Virus record (IMG/VR): IMGVR_UViG_3300043540_000139
Span: 1 to 57,100 of that record
Strand: one strand, 5' to 3'
Length of the DNA stretch: 57,100 nt
From: a virus
The notes beneath the pieces were generated by a model. It searched no databases. It saw nothing but the letters and a program-made list of their open reading frames with translations, and had not been told where the DNA came from. This document shows, piece after piece, positions 1 through 9,317 of the stretch; the stretch's first letter is position 1, and each line of letters starts with the position of its first letter. A program made the position numbers and the translations under genes.

Positions 1-78
1 ATGTGGGTTAGAATTAAAGAATTCAAAAAAAGGTTAAATCTTTCAAATCAAACTTTTTATGAAAGAAAACAAAATTAA
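1..78 (+). CDS. Short ORF or 3' end of a gene cut by the window edge
   Basis: An open frame runs from the first base to a TAA at 76-78 and encodes about 25 residues ending LSNQTFYERKQN. The basic, helix-prone end could be the tail of a helix-turn-helix protein. It cannot be told whether the ATG at position 1 is the start or an internal codon. A stretch inside it (13-31) recurs downstream of the next gene. Confidence 0.3.
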   Translation: MWVRIKEFKKRLNLSNQTFYERKQN

Positions 79-80
79 TA

Positions 81-96
81 AAGTTTTTATTTCTTA
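81..96. repeat. 16-nt direct repeat, copy 1, upstream of the methyltransferase
   Basis: AAGTTTTTATTTCTTA occurs here and again at 1190-1205, so identical copies flank the methyltransferase gene. A second shared stretch, TTAAAGAATTCAAA, lies at 15-28 and 1175-1188 and carries a GAATTC at 19-24 and 1179-1184. The repeat could be a shared promoter element or the edge of an inserted cassette. Confidence 0.5.
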
Positions 97-118
97 CAGA
101 TAAAAGGTGTAATAAATT

Positions 119-1141
119 GTGAAAAATAAAATATCAAATAAAGATTTAAGTGCTGCCAGAGTAAATAAAAAGGATGAGTTTTATACTCAACTTTCTGATA
201 TTGAAAAGGAGATAAAGTATTACAAAGAGCATTTTAGAGATAAAATTGTTTATTGTAATTGTGATGACCCTAGAGTAAGCAACTTCTTTCATTATTTTTC
301 TTATAATTTTGAAAAACTTGGATTAAAGAAACTAATTACGACTTGTTATAAAAATCAAGATATGGATCTATTTAGTCAGAATAATTCTGAACGAGCCATT
401 TATTTAGAATATACTGGAGACAAAAACAATAATAATATTCCGGACAAAGTAGAAATTGGTATTAACTACTTAAAAGGAGATGGTGATTTTAGAAGTAAAA
501 AATGTATTGAACTCTTGAAACAGGCTGACATTGTTGTTACAAACCCACCTTTTTCATTATTTAGAGAATATGTTGCACAACTCATTGAATATGATAAAAA
601 ATTCCTGATAATTGGTAATATCAATGCTGTTTCATATAAAGAAATATTTAAACTTTTTAAAGAAAATAAAATATGGTTAGGTGCAAGCATTCATAGCGGA
701 GATAGAGAATTTGGTGTTCCCTCTTATTACCCTTTAAATGCAGCCGGTGTCCGAGTAGATGAAAAAGGCAATAAATTTATTAGAGTTAAAGGAGTAAGAT
801 GGTTTACTAATTTGGATTATAAAGAACGGCATGAAAACTTAATACTTTACAAAAAATATAATCCAAAAGACTATCCGAAATACGACAATTATGATGCGAT
901 TAATGTGGATAAGACTTCTGATATACCAATGGATTATGAAGGGGCTATGGGTGTTCCAATAACTTTTTTAGATAAGTATAATCCTGACCAGTTTGAAATA
1001 CTAAGTTCAAATGATATAAGATTAAACGAAAATGTTCCATACAAAGAACATGGTCTTATAAAAGACAAAGAAGGGGCAATAAACGGCAAACCGAAATATG
1101 TTAGAATCGTCATTAGAAATAAAAATGTTTTAAAGGGCTGA
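119..1141 (+). CDS. EcoRI-type adenine-specific DNA methyltransferase
   Basis: The 340-residue product resembles the EcoRI modification methylase family. Those enzymes transfer a methyl group from S-adenosylmethionine to adenine N6 in duplex DNA. Visible landmarks are KDEFYTQL near residue 19, a CDDP segment near 48-51, and the adenine-methylase motif IV as NPPF at 142-145, followed by SLFREY. The GTG start at 119 is the only one that keeps the N-terminal block. No partner nuclease gene lies in the window, so it probably protects phage DNA from host restriction. Family membership is fairly certain; a GAATTC specificity is inference only. Confidence 0.8.
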   Translation: MKNKISNKDLSAARVNKKDEFYTQLSDIEKEIKYYKEHFRDKIVYCNCDDPRVSNFFHYFSYNFEKLGLKKLITTCYKNQDMDLFSQNNSERAIYLEYTGDKNNNNIPDKVEIGINYLKGDGDFRSKKCIELLKQADIVVTNPPFSLFREYVAQLIEYDKKFLIIGNINAVSYKEIFKLFKENKIWLGASIHSGDREFGVPSYYPLNAAGVRVDEKGNKFIRVKGVRWFTNLDYKERHENLILYKKYNPKDYPKYDNYDAINVDKTSDIPMDYEGAMGVPITFLDKYNPDQFEILSSNDIRLNENVPYKEHGLIKDKEGAINGKPKYVRIVIRNKNVLKG

Positions 1142-1145
1142 TGTT

Positions 1146-1223
1146 ATGAAAATAGAACTCAAAGAAATAACGGTTAAAGAATTCAAAGAAAGTTTTTATT
1201 TCTTATATTGGATTGTAAAATAA
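1146..1223 (+). CDS. Possible 25-residue peptide
   Basis: A short frame begins just after the methyltransferase stop and reads KEITVKEFKESFYFLYWIVK. The DNA overlaps the second copy of the flanking direct repeats (GAATTC-containing stretch and 1190-1205), and its KEFK segment echoes the fragment at the start of the window. It may be a gene remnant carried by the repeat rather than a working gene. Confidence 0.2.
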   Translation: MKIELKEITVKEFKESFYFLYWIVK

Positions 1224-1249
1224 AATTAATTAAAACTAACATATAAAAA

Positions 1250-3193
1250 ATGTCACAGCAAAATTTGTTTTCAAATGTAGCAAATCCTAATCAAAAAAGG
1301 ATTACCGAACTTGAAAAGATTATCAAAAAGGCAAAAGTCGCTTACTATATAGATAGTAAACCAATTATGTCTGATGATGATTTTGATTTATTAAGAGATG
1401 AATTAAAAATTCTGGACCCCAACAACAGAATACTTGCTTTAACAGGAACAGATGTTAAAGATAAAAAGGGTTGGGCTTCCAAAAAACTTTCCGAACCAAT
1501 GGGTTCTCTTGAAAAAGTAAATTCAATGAAAGAATTTAATGATTGGGCAGAACAACACAAAGGAAAGAAAATGGTTTATAATCCCAAAGGTGATGGTGGA
1601 AGTATTGAATTGACTTACCTTAAAGGTAAACTCGTTTCTGCTATAACCAGAGGTGATGGATATGAAGGATTTGATATTCTTTCCAATGTCCTTAAAATGA
1701 AAAACGTAAAACCTACCATTAAAACAACTGCCGATGTTGTTATTCTTCAAGGTGAAATTTTAATTTACTATACTGATTTTCTTGCACTGAAAAAACTTGT
1801 AAATGACCCTGAGAAATATAAAAATCCCAGAAATACTGCCAATGGTTTAGCCAAATCACAAAGCAATAGTGATTACTGCAAATTCCTTACTATATTATAT
1901 TGGGGTGCTTCTATTCGTGGTAACAAAGTTCTTCCAGATGATTTTGAAGGTGTTTGTAAACACTATGGTGTTAAATCAATTGGAACATATCAGATAAAAC
2001 ATCTTCAGGAATATTATGATAAACTTGGAAAGGATCCAGACAAGAGAGAAGAAATAATGAGAAAGATTTATAATTTTGATATTGATGGTTTCGTTGTTAA
2101 GTGTAATGAACCACCACAAATGCGAGGTAATACACCTGTCAATTATATTGCCGTTAAATTTCCAGCACCTGCCGCAGTAACAAAGATATCAGAAATTCTT
2201 TTAGATAAAGGAAAATCTGGACAGATAACTCCTGTTGCGAAATTTGACCCACCTGTAAATCTTATGGGTGCTACAATAACAAAAGCAAGTATTGGTTCGT
2301 GGAGTTTGATGCAACAGAAAGGATTATTTCCGGGAGCAATCGTAAAGGTTATCAGAGCCAATGATGTTATCCCGAAAATAGAAGAAGTTGTAACTCCTGC
2401 TACTGTAAAATTTACACTTGCAGATGCACAAAAAATAATGGGTGATACGAATGTTGTTGTTCGGGGTGCTCATTTATTTACAACAACCAGAGATACTCAA
2501 ACGGTAATTTACGAAATTGTAAATATGTTTAAGATACTTGAAATACAGAATGTTGCTGAATCTACAATAGAAGCAATTGTAAATCATTTTAATATCAAGC
2601 ATGCTTATGAAATATTTGATGTTGATTTTGATAAAATGAAAACTGTTGCTGGTTTTGGTGATAGCAAAATTGATAATCTGAAGTTACAAATTCAAGCAAA
2701 ATCCAGAGTAAGTTTTAAAATATTTATGGATTGTCTTAATGTAAATAATATGGGAACTTCCAGAATAGTTGAAATTGTCAATACTTTTGGTTTGAAAAAT
2801 GTAAATGATTTATATAAATTAAAAGAACAAGACTTTCTGAAAGTAAATGCTTTTTCAGATGTTCTTGCTAAATCTGTTTATGATGGATTGCAGGCAAAGA
2901 AAGATTTCGCTTATCAACTTGTTAACAGACTAATTATAGATGATGATATTGGTAAACCTGTTTCAAATAAACTTGGTGGTAAAAAATTCTGTATTACAGG
3001 AAGAACAAGTATGAAAAGAAGTGATATGGAAAAACTGATTGAAGCCAATGGTGGCAAGAATAGTTCAATCGGTAGTTGTGATTATCTGATAAATAATGAT
3101 TCGGATTCCACCTCTTCCAAGAATAAAAAAGCAGCAGAAAAAGGAATTCCTGTAATAAGTGAAAAACAATTCTTTAAAACATTTGGATTATGA
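1250..3193 (+). CDS. ligA: NAD-dependent DNA ligase (LigA type)
   Basis: This 647-residue protein has the LigA domain order. An N-terminal Ia-like helical region is followed by the adenylation domain with the nucleotidyl lysine at K113 in KGDG, then an OB fold, helix-hairpin-helix repeats (about 460-570) and a C-terminal BRCT domain (about 575-647, LGGKKFCITGRTS). It seals nicks in phage DNA using NAD+. The segment where bacterial LigA carries a four-cysteine zinc finger (about 385-430) has no cysteines, so that finger appears lost. The frame is intact; the ATG at 1250 gives a normal N terminus. Confidence 0.93.
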   Translation: MSQQNLFSNVANPNQKRITELEKIIKKAKVAYYIDSKPIMSDDDFDLLRDELKILDPNNRILALTGTDVKDKKGWASKKLSEPMGSLEKVNSMKEFNDWAEQHKGKKMVYNPKGDGGSIELTYLKGKLVSAITRGDGYEGFDILSNVLKMKNVKPTIKTTADVVILQGEILIYYTDFLALKKLVNDPEKYKNPRNTANGLAKSQSNSDYCKFLTILYWGASIRGNKVLPDDFEGVCKHYGVKSIGTYQIKHLQEYYDKLGKDPDKREEIMRKIYNFDIDGFVVKCNEPPQMRGNTPVNYIAVKFPAPAAVTKISEILLDKGKSGQITPVAKFDPPVNLMGATITKASIGSWSLMQQKGLFPGAIVKVIRANDVIPKIEEVVTPATVKFTLADAQKIMGDTNVVVRGAHLFTTTRDTQTVIYEIVNMFKILEIQNVAESTIEAIVNHFNIKHAYEIFDVDFDKMKTVAGFGDSKIDNLKLQIQAKSRVSFKIFMDCLNVNNMGTSRIVEIVNTFGLKNVNDLYKLKEQDFLKVNAFSDVLAKSVYDGLQAKKDFAYQLVNRLIIDDDIGKPVSNKLGGKKFCITGRTSMKRSDMEKLIEANGGKNSSIGSCDYLINNDSDSTSSKNKKAAEKGIPVISEKQFFKTFGL

Positions 3194-3333
3194 AAATGAC
3201 ATTTGATAGAGTTTATCAAATGCTGGGAATACAAGGATTTGAAAAAAAGGTAGAAAGTTTTAAGAATAAAACCAAAGAACAATCCGAAAAAAGAAAACAA
3301 ATAAAGAAGAATAAGACTTTATATTGTGAGTAA
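3190..3333 (+). CDS. Small basic hypothetical protein (47 aa)
   Basis: The ATG overlaps the ligase stop as ATGA, suggesting translational coupling. The product begins MKMTFDRVYQMLGIQGFEKK and is rich in Lys, Glu and Gln, probably helical. Its end overlaps the GTG start of the next gene by 8 nt. No family is recognised. Confidence 0.5.
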   Translation: MKMTFDRVYQMLGIQGFEKKVESFKNKTKEQSEKRKQIKKNKTLYCE

Positions 3334-4024
3334 TTTTTGGAAAATATATTACATATCACTGTCAGTGATGTTCTTGTTTTATTTTATAGTATATAAAAGA
3401 AATTTAATTAAAAAATTTTGGGAAACAATTATGTTCAAAAAAAGAAGAGAAAAAATTTTACAGGAACAAAAAAACAATCAATTGGTTATTGATTATATAA
3501 ATGCTACTGTAAAAGATATAAATAGCACTTATAAATATTATCCTTTACATTCTTTTTTATCACAGTTGAATAATCTAATTTTAAACATTCAAAACAAATC
3601 CAATGAAATTCTGAAGTTGTTTTACAAAGAAATTGGTTTAAAGGAATTAGAAACATTAAGAACAAATGCTACTATTAAAACTAATCAGATAAAGAATAAA
3701 TTATCACTTCTGGATAAAATCAATAATTATAATGAAACTATATTTCACGAAAAGGATAAGTTTAATAAACATTGTCAGCAAAGAATAAGTTTTGAAAATA
3801 ATATCTTAAAACATCAGTTGGAACTCATTGAAAAGATAAAAAAAGATTATACGGAATTAGATAACACATTAGAATATGTTCAGAGAATAGCAAAATACAA
3901 TACCAGATTAGAAGATGATGATTTTAATGTTATATCAGAAAAATTAAATTTTATTCAACAAAGGTTAAAAATTATTGCATCAAAAGAACAAAAGGTATTT
4001 TATAACATTGTGAATAATGATTAA
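3326..4024 (+). CDS. Membrane-anchored coiled-coil protein
   Basis: The 232-residue product starts with one hydrophobic segment (about residues 5-24, YYISLSVMFLFYFIVY) followed by basic residues, which fits an N-terminal membrane anchor with the rest in the cytoplasm. The remainder is Lys/Glu/Asn/Leu-rich and predicted helical, in coiled-coil style, with no catalytic motif. GTG is used as start, overlapping the previous gene. Function is unknown. Confidence 0.6.
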   Translation: MSNFWKIYYISLSVMFLFYFIVYKRNLIKKFWETIMFKKRREKILQEQKNNQLVIDYINATVKDINSTYKYYPLHSFLSQLNNLILNIQNKSNEILKLFYKEIGLKELETLRTNATIKTNQIKNKLSLLDKINNYNETIFHEKDKFNKHCQQRISFENNILKHQLELIEKIKKDYTELDNTLEYVQRIAKYNTRLEDDDFNVISEKLNFIQQRLKIIASKEQKVFYNIVNND

Positions 4025-4079
4025 TTATTAACTTTACTTTGAAGAATAAAAATATTATATTTAAAAAAAATAAAATCTC

Positions 4080-4640
4080 ATGACAAAAATATTAGTTGAA
4101 GTTGAAAATATACAACCGACATCACCGGAAACTCCGAACAATTTTATTTTGAAATTAAAAGAAAAAGATGGAACAAGAAATCTTAAAATAATTATTGGAT
4201 TATATGATTCCCAAATAATTGCTTTTGAACTTCAAAAATTAAAATCTGCAAGACCACTTGCCCACGATTTATATAAAACAATTTTAGATAAATTTGATAT
4301 TGAATTAAAATATACTGAAATCACTTCTATGGATTCTGATGAAGGTGTATTTTATGCCAATATAAATCTAAATGATAAAATTTTAGATTGCAGACCTTCG
4401 GATGGTATAATAATGGCATTGAAATTTAATGCACCTATTTATGTCAATGATAATTTATTTAAACTTGTTGGAGATGAAGGATTTAATACATCATTTGCAC
4501 AAAGCACACTTACTACAGATATCCTAATAAAACAAAAAGAAGCACAATTACTTGAAGCATCAGAAAAAGAAGATTATGATTTAGCAGATAAAATCAAAAA
4601 AGAAATTGAAAAATTAAAGAAAAGACAATCTGGTATTTGA
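4080..4640 (+). CDS. Bifunctional-nuclease domain (DUF151) protein with UVR motif
   Basis: Residues 1-135 match the bifunctional nuclease (BFN/DUF151) family, with the typical run IIGLYDSQIIAFELQ, a DGVFYA-like strand (EGVFYAN) and the CRPSDGIIMAL block. Residues about 148-183 form a helical UVR motif of the UvrB/UvrC/ClpC type (KEAQLLEASEKEDYDLADKI). This domain pair is common in bacteria and rarer in phages. The biochemical role of this copy cannot be stated from sequence. It sits upstream of an unknown gene and a ClpP-like gene, which may hint at a link to proteolysis or repair. Confidence 0.8.
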   Translation: MTKILVEVENIQPTSPETPNNFILKLKEKDGTRNLKIIIGLYDSQIIAFELQKLKSARPLAHDLYKTILDKFDIELKYTEITSMDSDEGVFYANINLNDKILDCRPSDGIIMALKFNAPIYVNDNLFKLVGDEGFNTSFAQSTLTTDILIKQKEAQLLEASEKEDYDLADKIKKEIEKLKKRQSGI

Positions 4641-4657
4641 TTGTTGGTTTTGGTTTT

Positions 4658-4665
4658 TATAAATA
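4658..4665 (+). promoter_or_regulatory. T4-late-like promoter box TATAAATA
   Basis: An exact TATAAATA lies 12 nt before the ATG of the gene at 4678, preceded by GTTTTGGTTTT. It matches the T4 late promoter -10 element. The spacing to the start codon is short, as in some phage late transcripts. Support is by pattern only. Confidence 0.4.
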
Positions 4666-4677
4666 GGATTCAAAATA

Positions 4678-5349
4678 ATGACTATGAGTATCAAAAACGA
4701 TTTAATAGTAAGCCCATATAATATGGGTTCTACTAACTTCTTGTTTTTCTATCTAACCAAAACAATAATTCCAAACATAGAAAAATATAAAAACAAAGAA
4801 AATCAAGAATTCAATATTTTATTTTTTTGTGATAATGAAGATACTATGAAATTTACTTTTGGACAATTTGAAGAATTTTTAAAAACGTCTTATAATGGTG
4901 TTTATAATATAGAAATATCCCCAAATGGATTAATTTATTTTGGTAAAGAATCTATAAAATCTGCTGGGGAAATTTCATTTAAAAGACTAAAATCTAATAT
5001 TTATAATGGGATGGTGTTTTCAGTAGATGTAACATTCCTATTGTTTGATGTTAAAAATAAAATCAATAATGTTATAAACAATATTGGTGGAACAAATGTA
5101 ATTATTAGTGTGTTGCATGATTTAAAACATAAAAAAGTAAATAATTTTATTTTAGATTATGTAATTAACAAGTCTTCTTATGTAATTGGAACACATATAA
5201 TTCGTGAAAATTATACTCCGGTTTATGACTATTTATTTGCAAAAGATAATATGTTAGTTAATTTAATTAATCGTGGTTTTAGTATATCATTTTATTCTGA
5301 TGTAATGGCAGTTGAAGAAGAAAAAGAAAATGAAACCATTATATTATAA
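4678..5349 (+). CDS. Hypothetical protein (223 aa)
   Basis: The product has alternating hydrophobic strands and helices (FNILFFCDNED near 45-55, NVIISVLHDLKHK near 140-152), suggesting an alpha/beta fold, and an acidic tail EEEKENETIIL. No P-loop or other catalytic signature is visible. An AGGA ribosome binding site lies about 9 nt before the ATG. It sits between the BFN-UVR gene and the ClpP-like gene; function is not recognised. Confidence 0.55.
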   Translation: MTMSIKNDLIVSPYNMGSTNFLFFYLTKTIIPNIEKYKNKENQEFNILFFCDNEDTMKFTFGQFEEFLKTSYNGVYNIEISPNGLIYFGKESIKSAGEISFKRLKSNIYNGMVFSVDVTFLLFDVKNKINNVINNIGGTNVIISVLHDLKHKKVNNFILDYVINKSSYVIGTHIIRENYTPVYDYLFAKDNMLVNLINRGFSISFYSDVMAVEEEKENETIIL

Positions 5350-5381
5350 ATGTTTCTTATATTCGTATAATATTATGATTA

Positions 5382-5963
5382 ATGTTAAAAGAAAAAGTAA
5401 TCAAAAAACGTAGTTATGAAGATGACTCATTATTATTTCCACTCTTACCACCTCCAATACCAAAAGCAAGAATTATTCAAATATCTGGGCTTATTGATGA
5501 AGAATTACACCAGAGAGTGGTTGCTGATTTGGTAAATTTTGAACAAGAGAACAAAGACCCAATCTTTTTACATATAAATTCTTATGGCGGATATGTTTAT
5601 GAAATGCTTGGCATTTTAGATATAGTCCGTTCTTCTCAATGTAAAATTATTACTGTATGCACTGGTAAAGCAATGTCAGCGGCAGTTCCTATTTTAGCAT
5701 CTGGATTAAAGGGTGAAAGGAAAATTGGTAAGTATTCAACTATAATGTTGCATGAAGTTTCGTCATTCACTTATGGAAAATTATTTGAATTAAAAAACGA
5801 AACTGAAGAAACTGAAAGGTTGCAGAAACTATATATAGATATATTAGGCAATTTAACAGGGAAATCAAGTAAAGTTTTCCAACAAATATATGATACACAT
5901 AGAGATACTTATCTCACTCCAAAAGAGGTTATAAAATTGGGTATTGCTGATAAGATTTTATAA
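5382..5963 (+). CDS. clpP: ClpP-like serine protease
   Basis: The 193-residue protein has the ClpP fold signatures and full catalytic triad. The serine is at about S99 in GKAMSAAVPILASG, the histidine at H124 in MLHEV and the aspartate at about D175 in THRDTYLTP, preceded by the oxyanion-strand block HINSYGGYVYEMLGILD. Length matches the ClpP family. ClpP-like enzymes form barrel oligomers that degrade or process proteins. No ClpX/ClpA partner is in the window, so it may act alone or recruit the host ATPase. A role in phage protein maturation is possible but inferred. Confidence 0.88.
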   Translation: MLKEKVIKKRSYEDDSLLFPLLPPPIPKARIIQISGLIDEELHQRVVADLVNFEQENKDPIFLHINSYGGYVYEMLGILDIVRSSQCKIITVCTGKAMSAAVPILASGLKGERKIGKYSTIMLHEVSSFTYGKLFELKNETEETERLQKLYIDILGNLTGKSSKVFQQIYDTHRDTYLTPKEVIKLGIADKIL

Positions 5964-6094
5964 TCTAATTTTCTACAAAAATTTTCTTAAAATTCCCAAT
6001 TTACGTGCAGTTCAAAAATATTTATAGTAGATAATTTTGATACTACATTCAGTTAAATTTTTCAATTTTAATATAAATAATTTGGAGACTTGAT
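5964..6094. other. Intergenic region before the homing endonuclease
   Basis: This AT-rich 131-nt gap has no coding frame. It contains a TATAAATA box at 6072-6079 and a TTGGAGAC ribosome binding site directly before the endonuclease ATG. No clear terminator hairpin is seen after the ClpP-like gene. Confidence 0.4.
6072..6079 (+). promoter_or_regulatory. T4-late-like promoter box TATAAATA
   Basis: An exact TATAAATA lies 15 nt before the ATG of the free-standing endonuclease at 6095. Homing endonuclease genes in T4-like phages often have their own late promoters, which fits this position. Confidence 0.45.
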
Positions 6095-6766
6095 ATGGCA
6101 TTTGATATTGAATCAATCATCAAGAAAAATGAATGGTCAAGAAAATATTCTCTAAACGAGAATTATTTTGACGAAATTGATACTGAAGAAAAAGCATATA
6201 TTTTAGGATTTTTATATGCGGATGGCAACGTCTCCAAAAAAAAATATACCATTCAAATATCCCAAAGTATAAAAGATGGAGATATATTAGATAAAATTAG
6301 TTCAAACTCATCAACTCCTATAAAAATTTATAAAAATTCATTTAAAAGAAATTATAAATTATTTAGTATAAATTCTAAACACATGGTTTTAAAATTAAGG
6401 GAATTAGGATTAAACCCAGCTAAAACATTTACTATTACCTATCCTAAATGGATAAAATTAAATTTACAAAGACATTTTATTCGTGGTTATTTTGATGGTG
6501 ATGGCTGTATATATTATAACAATAAAAGGTTGGAATTTATATTAGTTGGAAGATTAAATTTTATTCAAAACATTCAAAATATTCTTATGAAAGAATGCGA
6601 TTTAAAACAAATAAAAATTAGGAAAGAAAGAAATGTTTATAGGTTGAATTATTGTGGGAATATTCAATGTTTAAGAATTTTTGATTGGTTATACAAAAAT
6701 TCCAATATTTATTTAGAAAGAAAATATAATAAATTTTTGGAAGCAAAATTATGTTTAAAAAAATAA
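6095..6766 (+). CDS. Free-standing LAGLIDADG homing endonuclease
   Basis: The 223-residue product carries two LAGLIDADG-type motifs, AYILGFLYADG (about 34-44) and HFIRGYFDGDG (about 128-138). Both keep the acidic residue needed for metal binding, so the enzyme could be active. It is not embedded in another gene. It sits between the ClpP-like gene and the sheath gene with its own ribosome binding site (GGAGA) and late-type promoter box. Such enzymes cut alleles lacking the insertion and spread by repair; the target is unknown. Confidence 0.88.
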   Translation: MAFDIESIIKKNEWSRKYSLNENYFDEIDTEEKAYILGFLYADGNVSKKKYTIQISQSIKDGDILDKISSNSSTPIKIYKNSFKRNYKLFSINSKHMVLKLRELGLNPAKTFTITYPKWIKLNLQRHFIRGYFDGDGCIYYNNKRLEFILVGRLNFIQNIQNILMKECDLKQIKIRKERNVYRLNYCGNIQCLRIFDWLYKNSNIYLERKYNKFLEAKLCLKK

Positions 6767-6795
6767 GTTTCATTTCATTTTAATAGGGAAAAACA

Positions 6796-9177
6796 ATGGC
6801 AAATTTTGATATATTCGTAAGTCCGGGTGTCTTCACCAAAGAAATTGATATTACTTTTGTTCCAGCTGGGGCAGCAAGTATTGTAGGAACTGTTATCGGA
6901 ATGACAATGAAAGGACCAGCATATATACCTGTAAGAGTTCAGGGATATTCTGATTTCGTTGCACGGTTCGGACCAACCAATCCTAATTTATATGCTCCTT
7001 ATGCTGTAAAAAGTTATTTGAGAAACGCATCTTCTGTTTATGTAATTAGAATTTTAGGAACAGATAATGTTACTTTGGGTAAGGCAGCACAAATTGCATT
7101 TCCGAGTTCAGGGATAGCCGACAACTCAACTGTTGCTTCTTCGGCGGCATCTACGAATACTGTGTTTGCAATTTTAAGACAGAGACCAAATTCAAAGACA
7201 ACATTTTTGTCTTACACTGGTAATTATTCTTCTGTCACAATTTCTGCTGAAGGAAAAGCAGTAGTGGTTTCTTTTGATCCCAATCAAGAAACTTATATAA
7301 GAAAAGTTTTAGGAACAGATTCAACAACAGCATATTTAGGTGATGCTTTAACCGGAGTATATGTTGATGCTGTATTTGATTATGCTTCAGCAACAGGTTC
7401 TATCACAGGTTCAGGAACAGCACAATTAATAAGCACAAATGCTTTTGAACCAACTTATTACAAAAGTATTGCTGGTGGTTATACAACCGCAGGAACACCA
7501 ATTATAGTTTCACAAAACTATAGTGGCAGTGTTTATAATCTTTTCAAATTCTATACTTTAAGTGATGGTGATGCTTCCAATTACGATATAAAAGTTTCTA
7601 TTCTTAATGTTGAAACATTAGATTCAAATGGTAATCCAATTGAATTCCCAAAATTTGATGTTGTAGTAAGAGGATTTACTGATACAGATAGAAAATCAGT
7701 AGTATATGAAACATTCGCAAGAGTTACATTAGACCCAACTGATAAAAACTTTATTGCAAGAGTAATTGGTGATAGATATTATACTGCCGACTTAACTCAA
7801 AATCCACCAGAAGTAATTGAAAGAGGTGAATTTGACAATAAGAGTAAATACATCAGAGTTGAAGTTTATGATGGATATCCAGCAAGTGCAAGACCTTCTG
7901 GATTTAAAGGAATTCCGAAAGGACAATCTCCTAAACTTATTCCAGCAATTCCTTATAAAACCAATCATCTTGATGCCAATAATGATTTAAGTGAAAATGT
8001 ATTTATGGGTGTTGATTTTAGTGAAGATGGAATAATTTCCAGATTGAAACCAACTGTAACACAAATAGCAGAAACTAATTCTCCATATACTTCTTCAAGT
8101 GATAGTGGCTTCTTATTAATTTCAACTCCATTTGAAATAGGTTCTTCTGCAAACTTAAGCAGTTCATATACAATCACAAACATTTCAGTGACAAGTGGGA
8201 ATTGGAATCAAGGTGTAATTCAATTCACAGTTCCGACATACGGTGGTTTCAATGGTTATTCACAAGAATATCCAGAAAAGACATTACAATGCAATGGTTC
8301 TTTAACTGCTGGATATATTAATGCAGCAAAAATTATTTCTAACACAAGGGAATTTGATACTAACTTGGTTGTAACTCCGGGTGTAAATTCTTCAACTCCG
8401 GGAAATGTTGTTGGTAGAATGTTAGAAGTAATTGAAGGCAGAAATGATTGTTTCTATATTATTGATGTTGCAGCAACTTCTGATGTTGATAGTGGATTAG
8501 ATACTTCAATTGCAAGTGCAATTGAAGAAGCAGCAAAGTATGATTCTTCTTATGCAGCAACATATTACCCTTGGTTGAAAATTCAAGATGTTGATAATGA
8601 TAAATATGTATGGGTCCCACCTTCTGTTGAAGTATTTGGTGCTTATGCTTACAATGATAGAGTTGCACAACCTTGGAGTGCAGTAGCAGGATTTACCAGA
8701 GCAGGATTAAGTAATGTAAAATCAGTCAGAAAGAGAATTACTCAATCACAATCTAACACTTTGTATAATGGAAAGATTAACCCAATCGTTTCATTTGCAA
8801 ATGAAGGTATCGTAATCTTCGGTCAAAAAACTCTTCAAACAAAAACATCTGCACTTGATAGAGTTAATGTAAGAAGGTTGTTACTTGAAGTTAGAAAAAT
8901 GATTGCATCATTCGCAAAATATTCTGTATTTGAACCTAATGATGCACAAACAAGACAATCTCTTGTAGCAATCATTAGACCATATCTTGCAAGAGTTCAA
9001 GAATTAAGAGGTTTGTATGACTTCAGAATTCAAATTGACAATACAACTACAACACCTGATTTAATTGATAGAAATATCCTTTATGGTAAAATATTCTTGA
9101 AACCAACAAGAACAGCAGAATTTATTGCTCTTGATTTTATACTTACACAAACTGGTGCTAACTTTGATGAAATGTAA
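6796..9177 (+). CDS. gp18: Contractile tail sheath protein (gp18-like)
   Basis: The N terminus (SPGVFTKEIDITFV, then a small-residue-rich strand and FVARFGPTNPN) has the layout of T4-like sheath proteins. The C-terminal about 130 residues (FEPNDAQTRQSLVAIIRPYL to GKIFLKPTRTAEFIALDFIL) match the conserved sheath core domain. At 793 residues it is longer than T4 gp18 (about 659), so it has extra surface domains in the middle. It polymerises around the tail tube and contracts on infection. The ATG has an AGGG ribosome binding site. Confidence 0.9.
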   Translation: MANFDIFVSPGVFTKEIDITFVPAGAASIVGTVIGMTMKGPAYIPVRVQGYSDFVARFGPTNPNLYAPYAVKSYLRNASSVYVIRILGTDNVTLGKAAQIAFPSSGIADNSTVASSAASTNTVFAILRQRPNSKTTFLSYTGNYSSVTISAEGKAVVVSFDPNQETYIRKVLGTDSTTAYLGDALTGVYVDAVFDYASATGSITGSGTAQLISTNAFEPTYYKSIAGGYTTAGTPIIVSQNYSGSVYNLFKFYTLSDGDASNYDIKVSILNVETLDSNGNPIEFPKFDVVVRGFTDTDRKSVVYETFARVTLDPTDKNFIARVIGDRYYTADLTQNPPEVIERGEFDNKSKYIRVEVYDGYPASARPSGFKGIPKGQSPKLIPAIPYKTNHLDANNDLSENVFMGVDFSEDGIISRLKPTVTQIAETNSPYTSSSDSGFLLISTPFEIGSSANLSSSYTITNISVTSGNWNQGVIQFTVPTYGGFNGYSQEYPEKTLQCNGSLTAGYINAAKIISNTREFDTNLVVTPGVNSSTPGNVVGRMLEVIEGRNDCFYIIDVAATSDVDSGLDTSIASAIEEAAKYDSSYAATYYPWLKIQDVDNDKYVWVPPSVEVFGAYAYNDRVAQPWSAVAGFTRAGLSNVKSVRKRITQSQSNTLYNGKINPIVSFANEGIVIFGQKTLQTKTSALDRVNVRRLLLEVRKMIASFAKYSVFEPNDAQTRQSLVAIIRPYLARVQELRGLYDFRIQIDNTTTTPDLIDRNILYGKIFLKPTRTAEFIALDFILTQTGANFDEM

Positions 9178-9192
9178 TACTTATATTATATG

Positions 9193-9220
9193 AAAGGGGA
9201 ATTAAAACCAATTCCCCTTT
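9193..9220 (+). terminator. Rho-independent terminator after the sheath gene
   Basis: A perfect 11-bp inverted repeat pairs AAAGGGGAATT (9193-9203) with AATTCCCCTTT (9210-9220) around a 6-nt loop, and the 3' arm ends in a short T run. It lies 16 nt after the sheath stop codon and is the most convincing terminator hairpin in the window. Confidence 0.85.
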
Positions 9221-9317
9221 TCGTATAAAAACATCATAATCACAATAAACACAAAACACATAATCAAATTACAGTAAAGGTTTTTTATAAAAAAATAATG
9301 ATAAGGAATTTAATATT

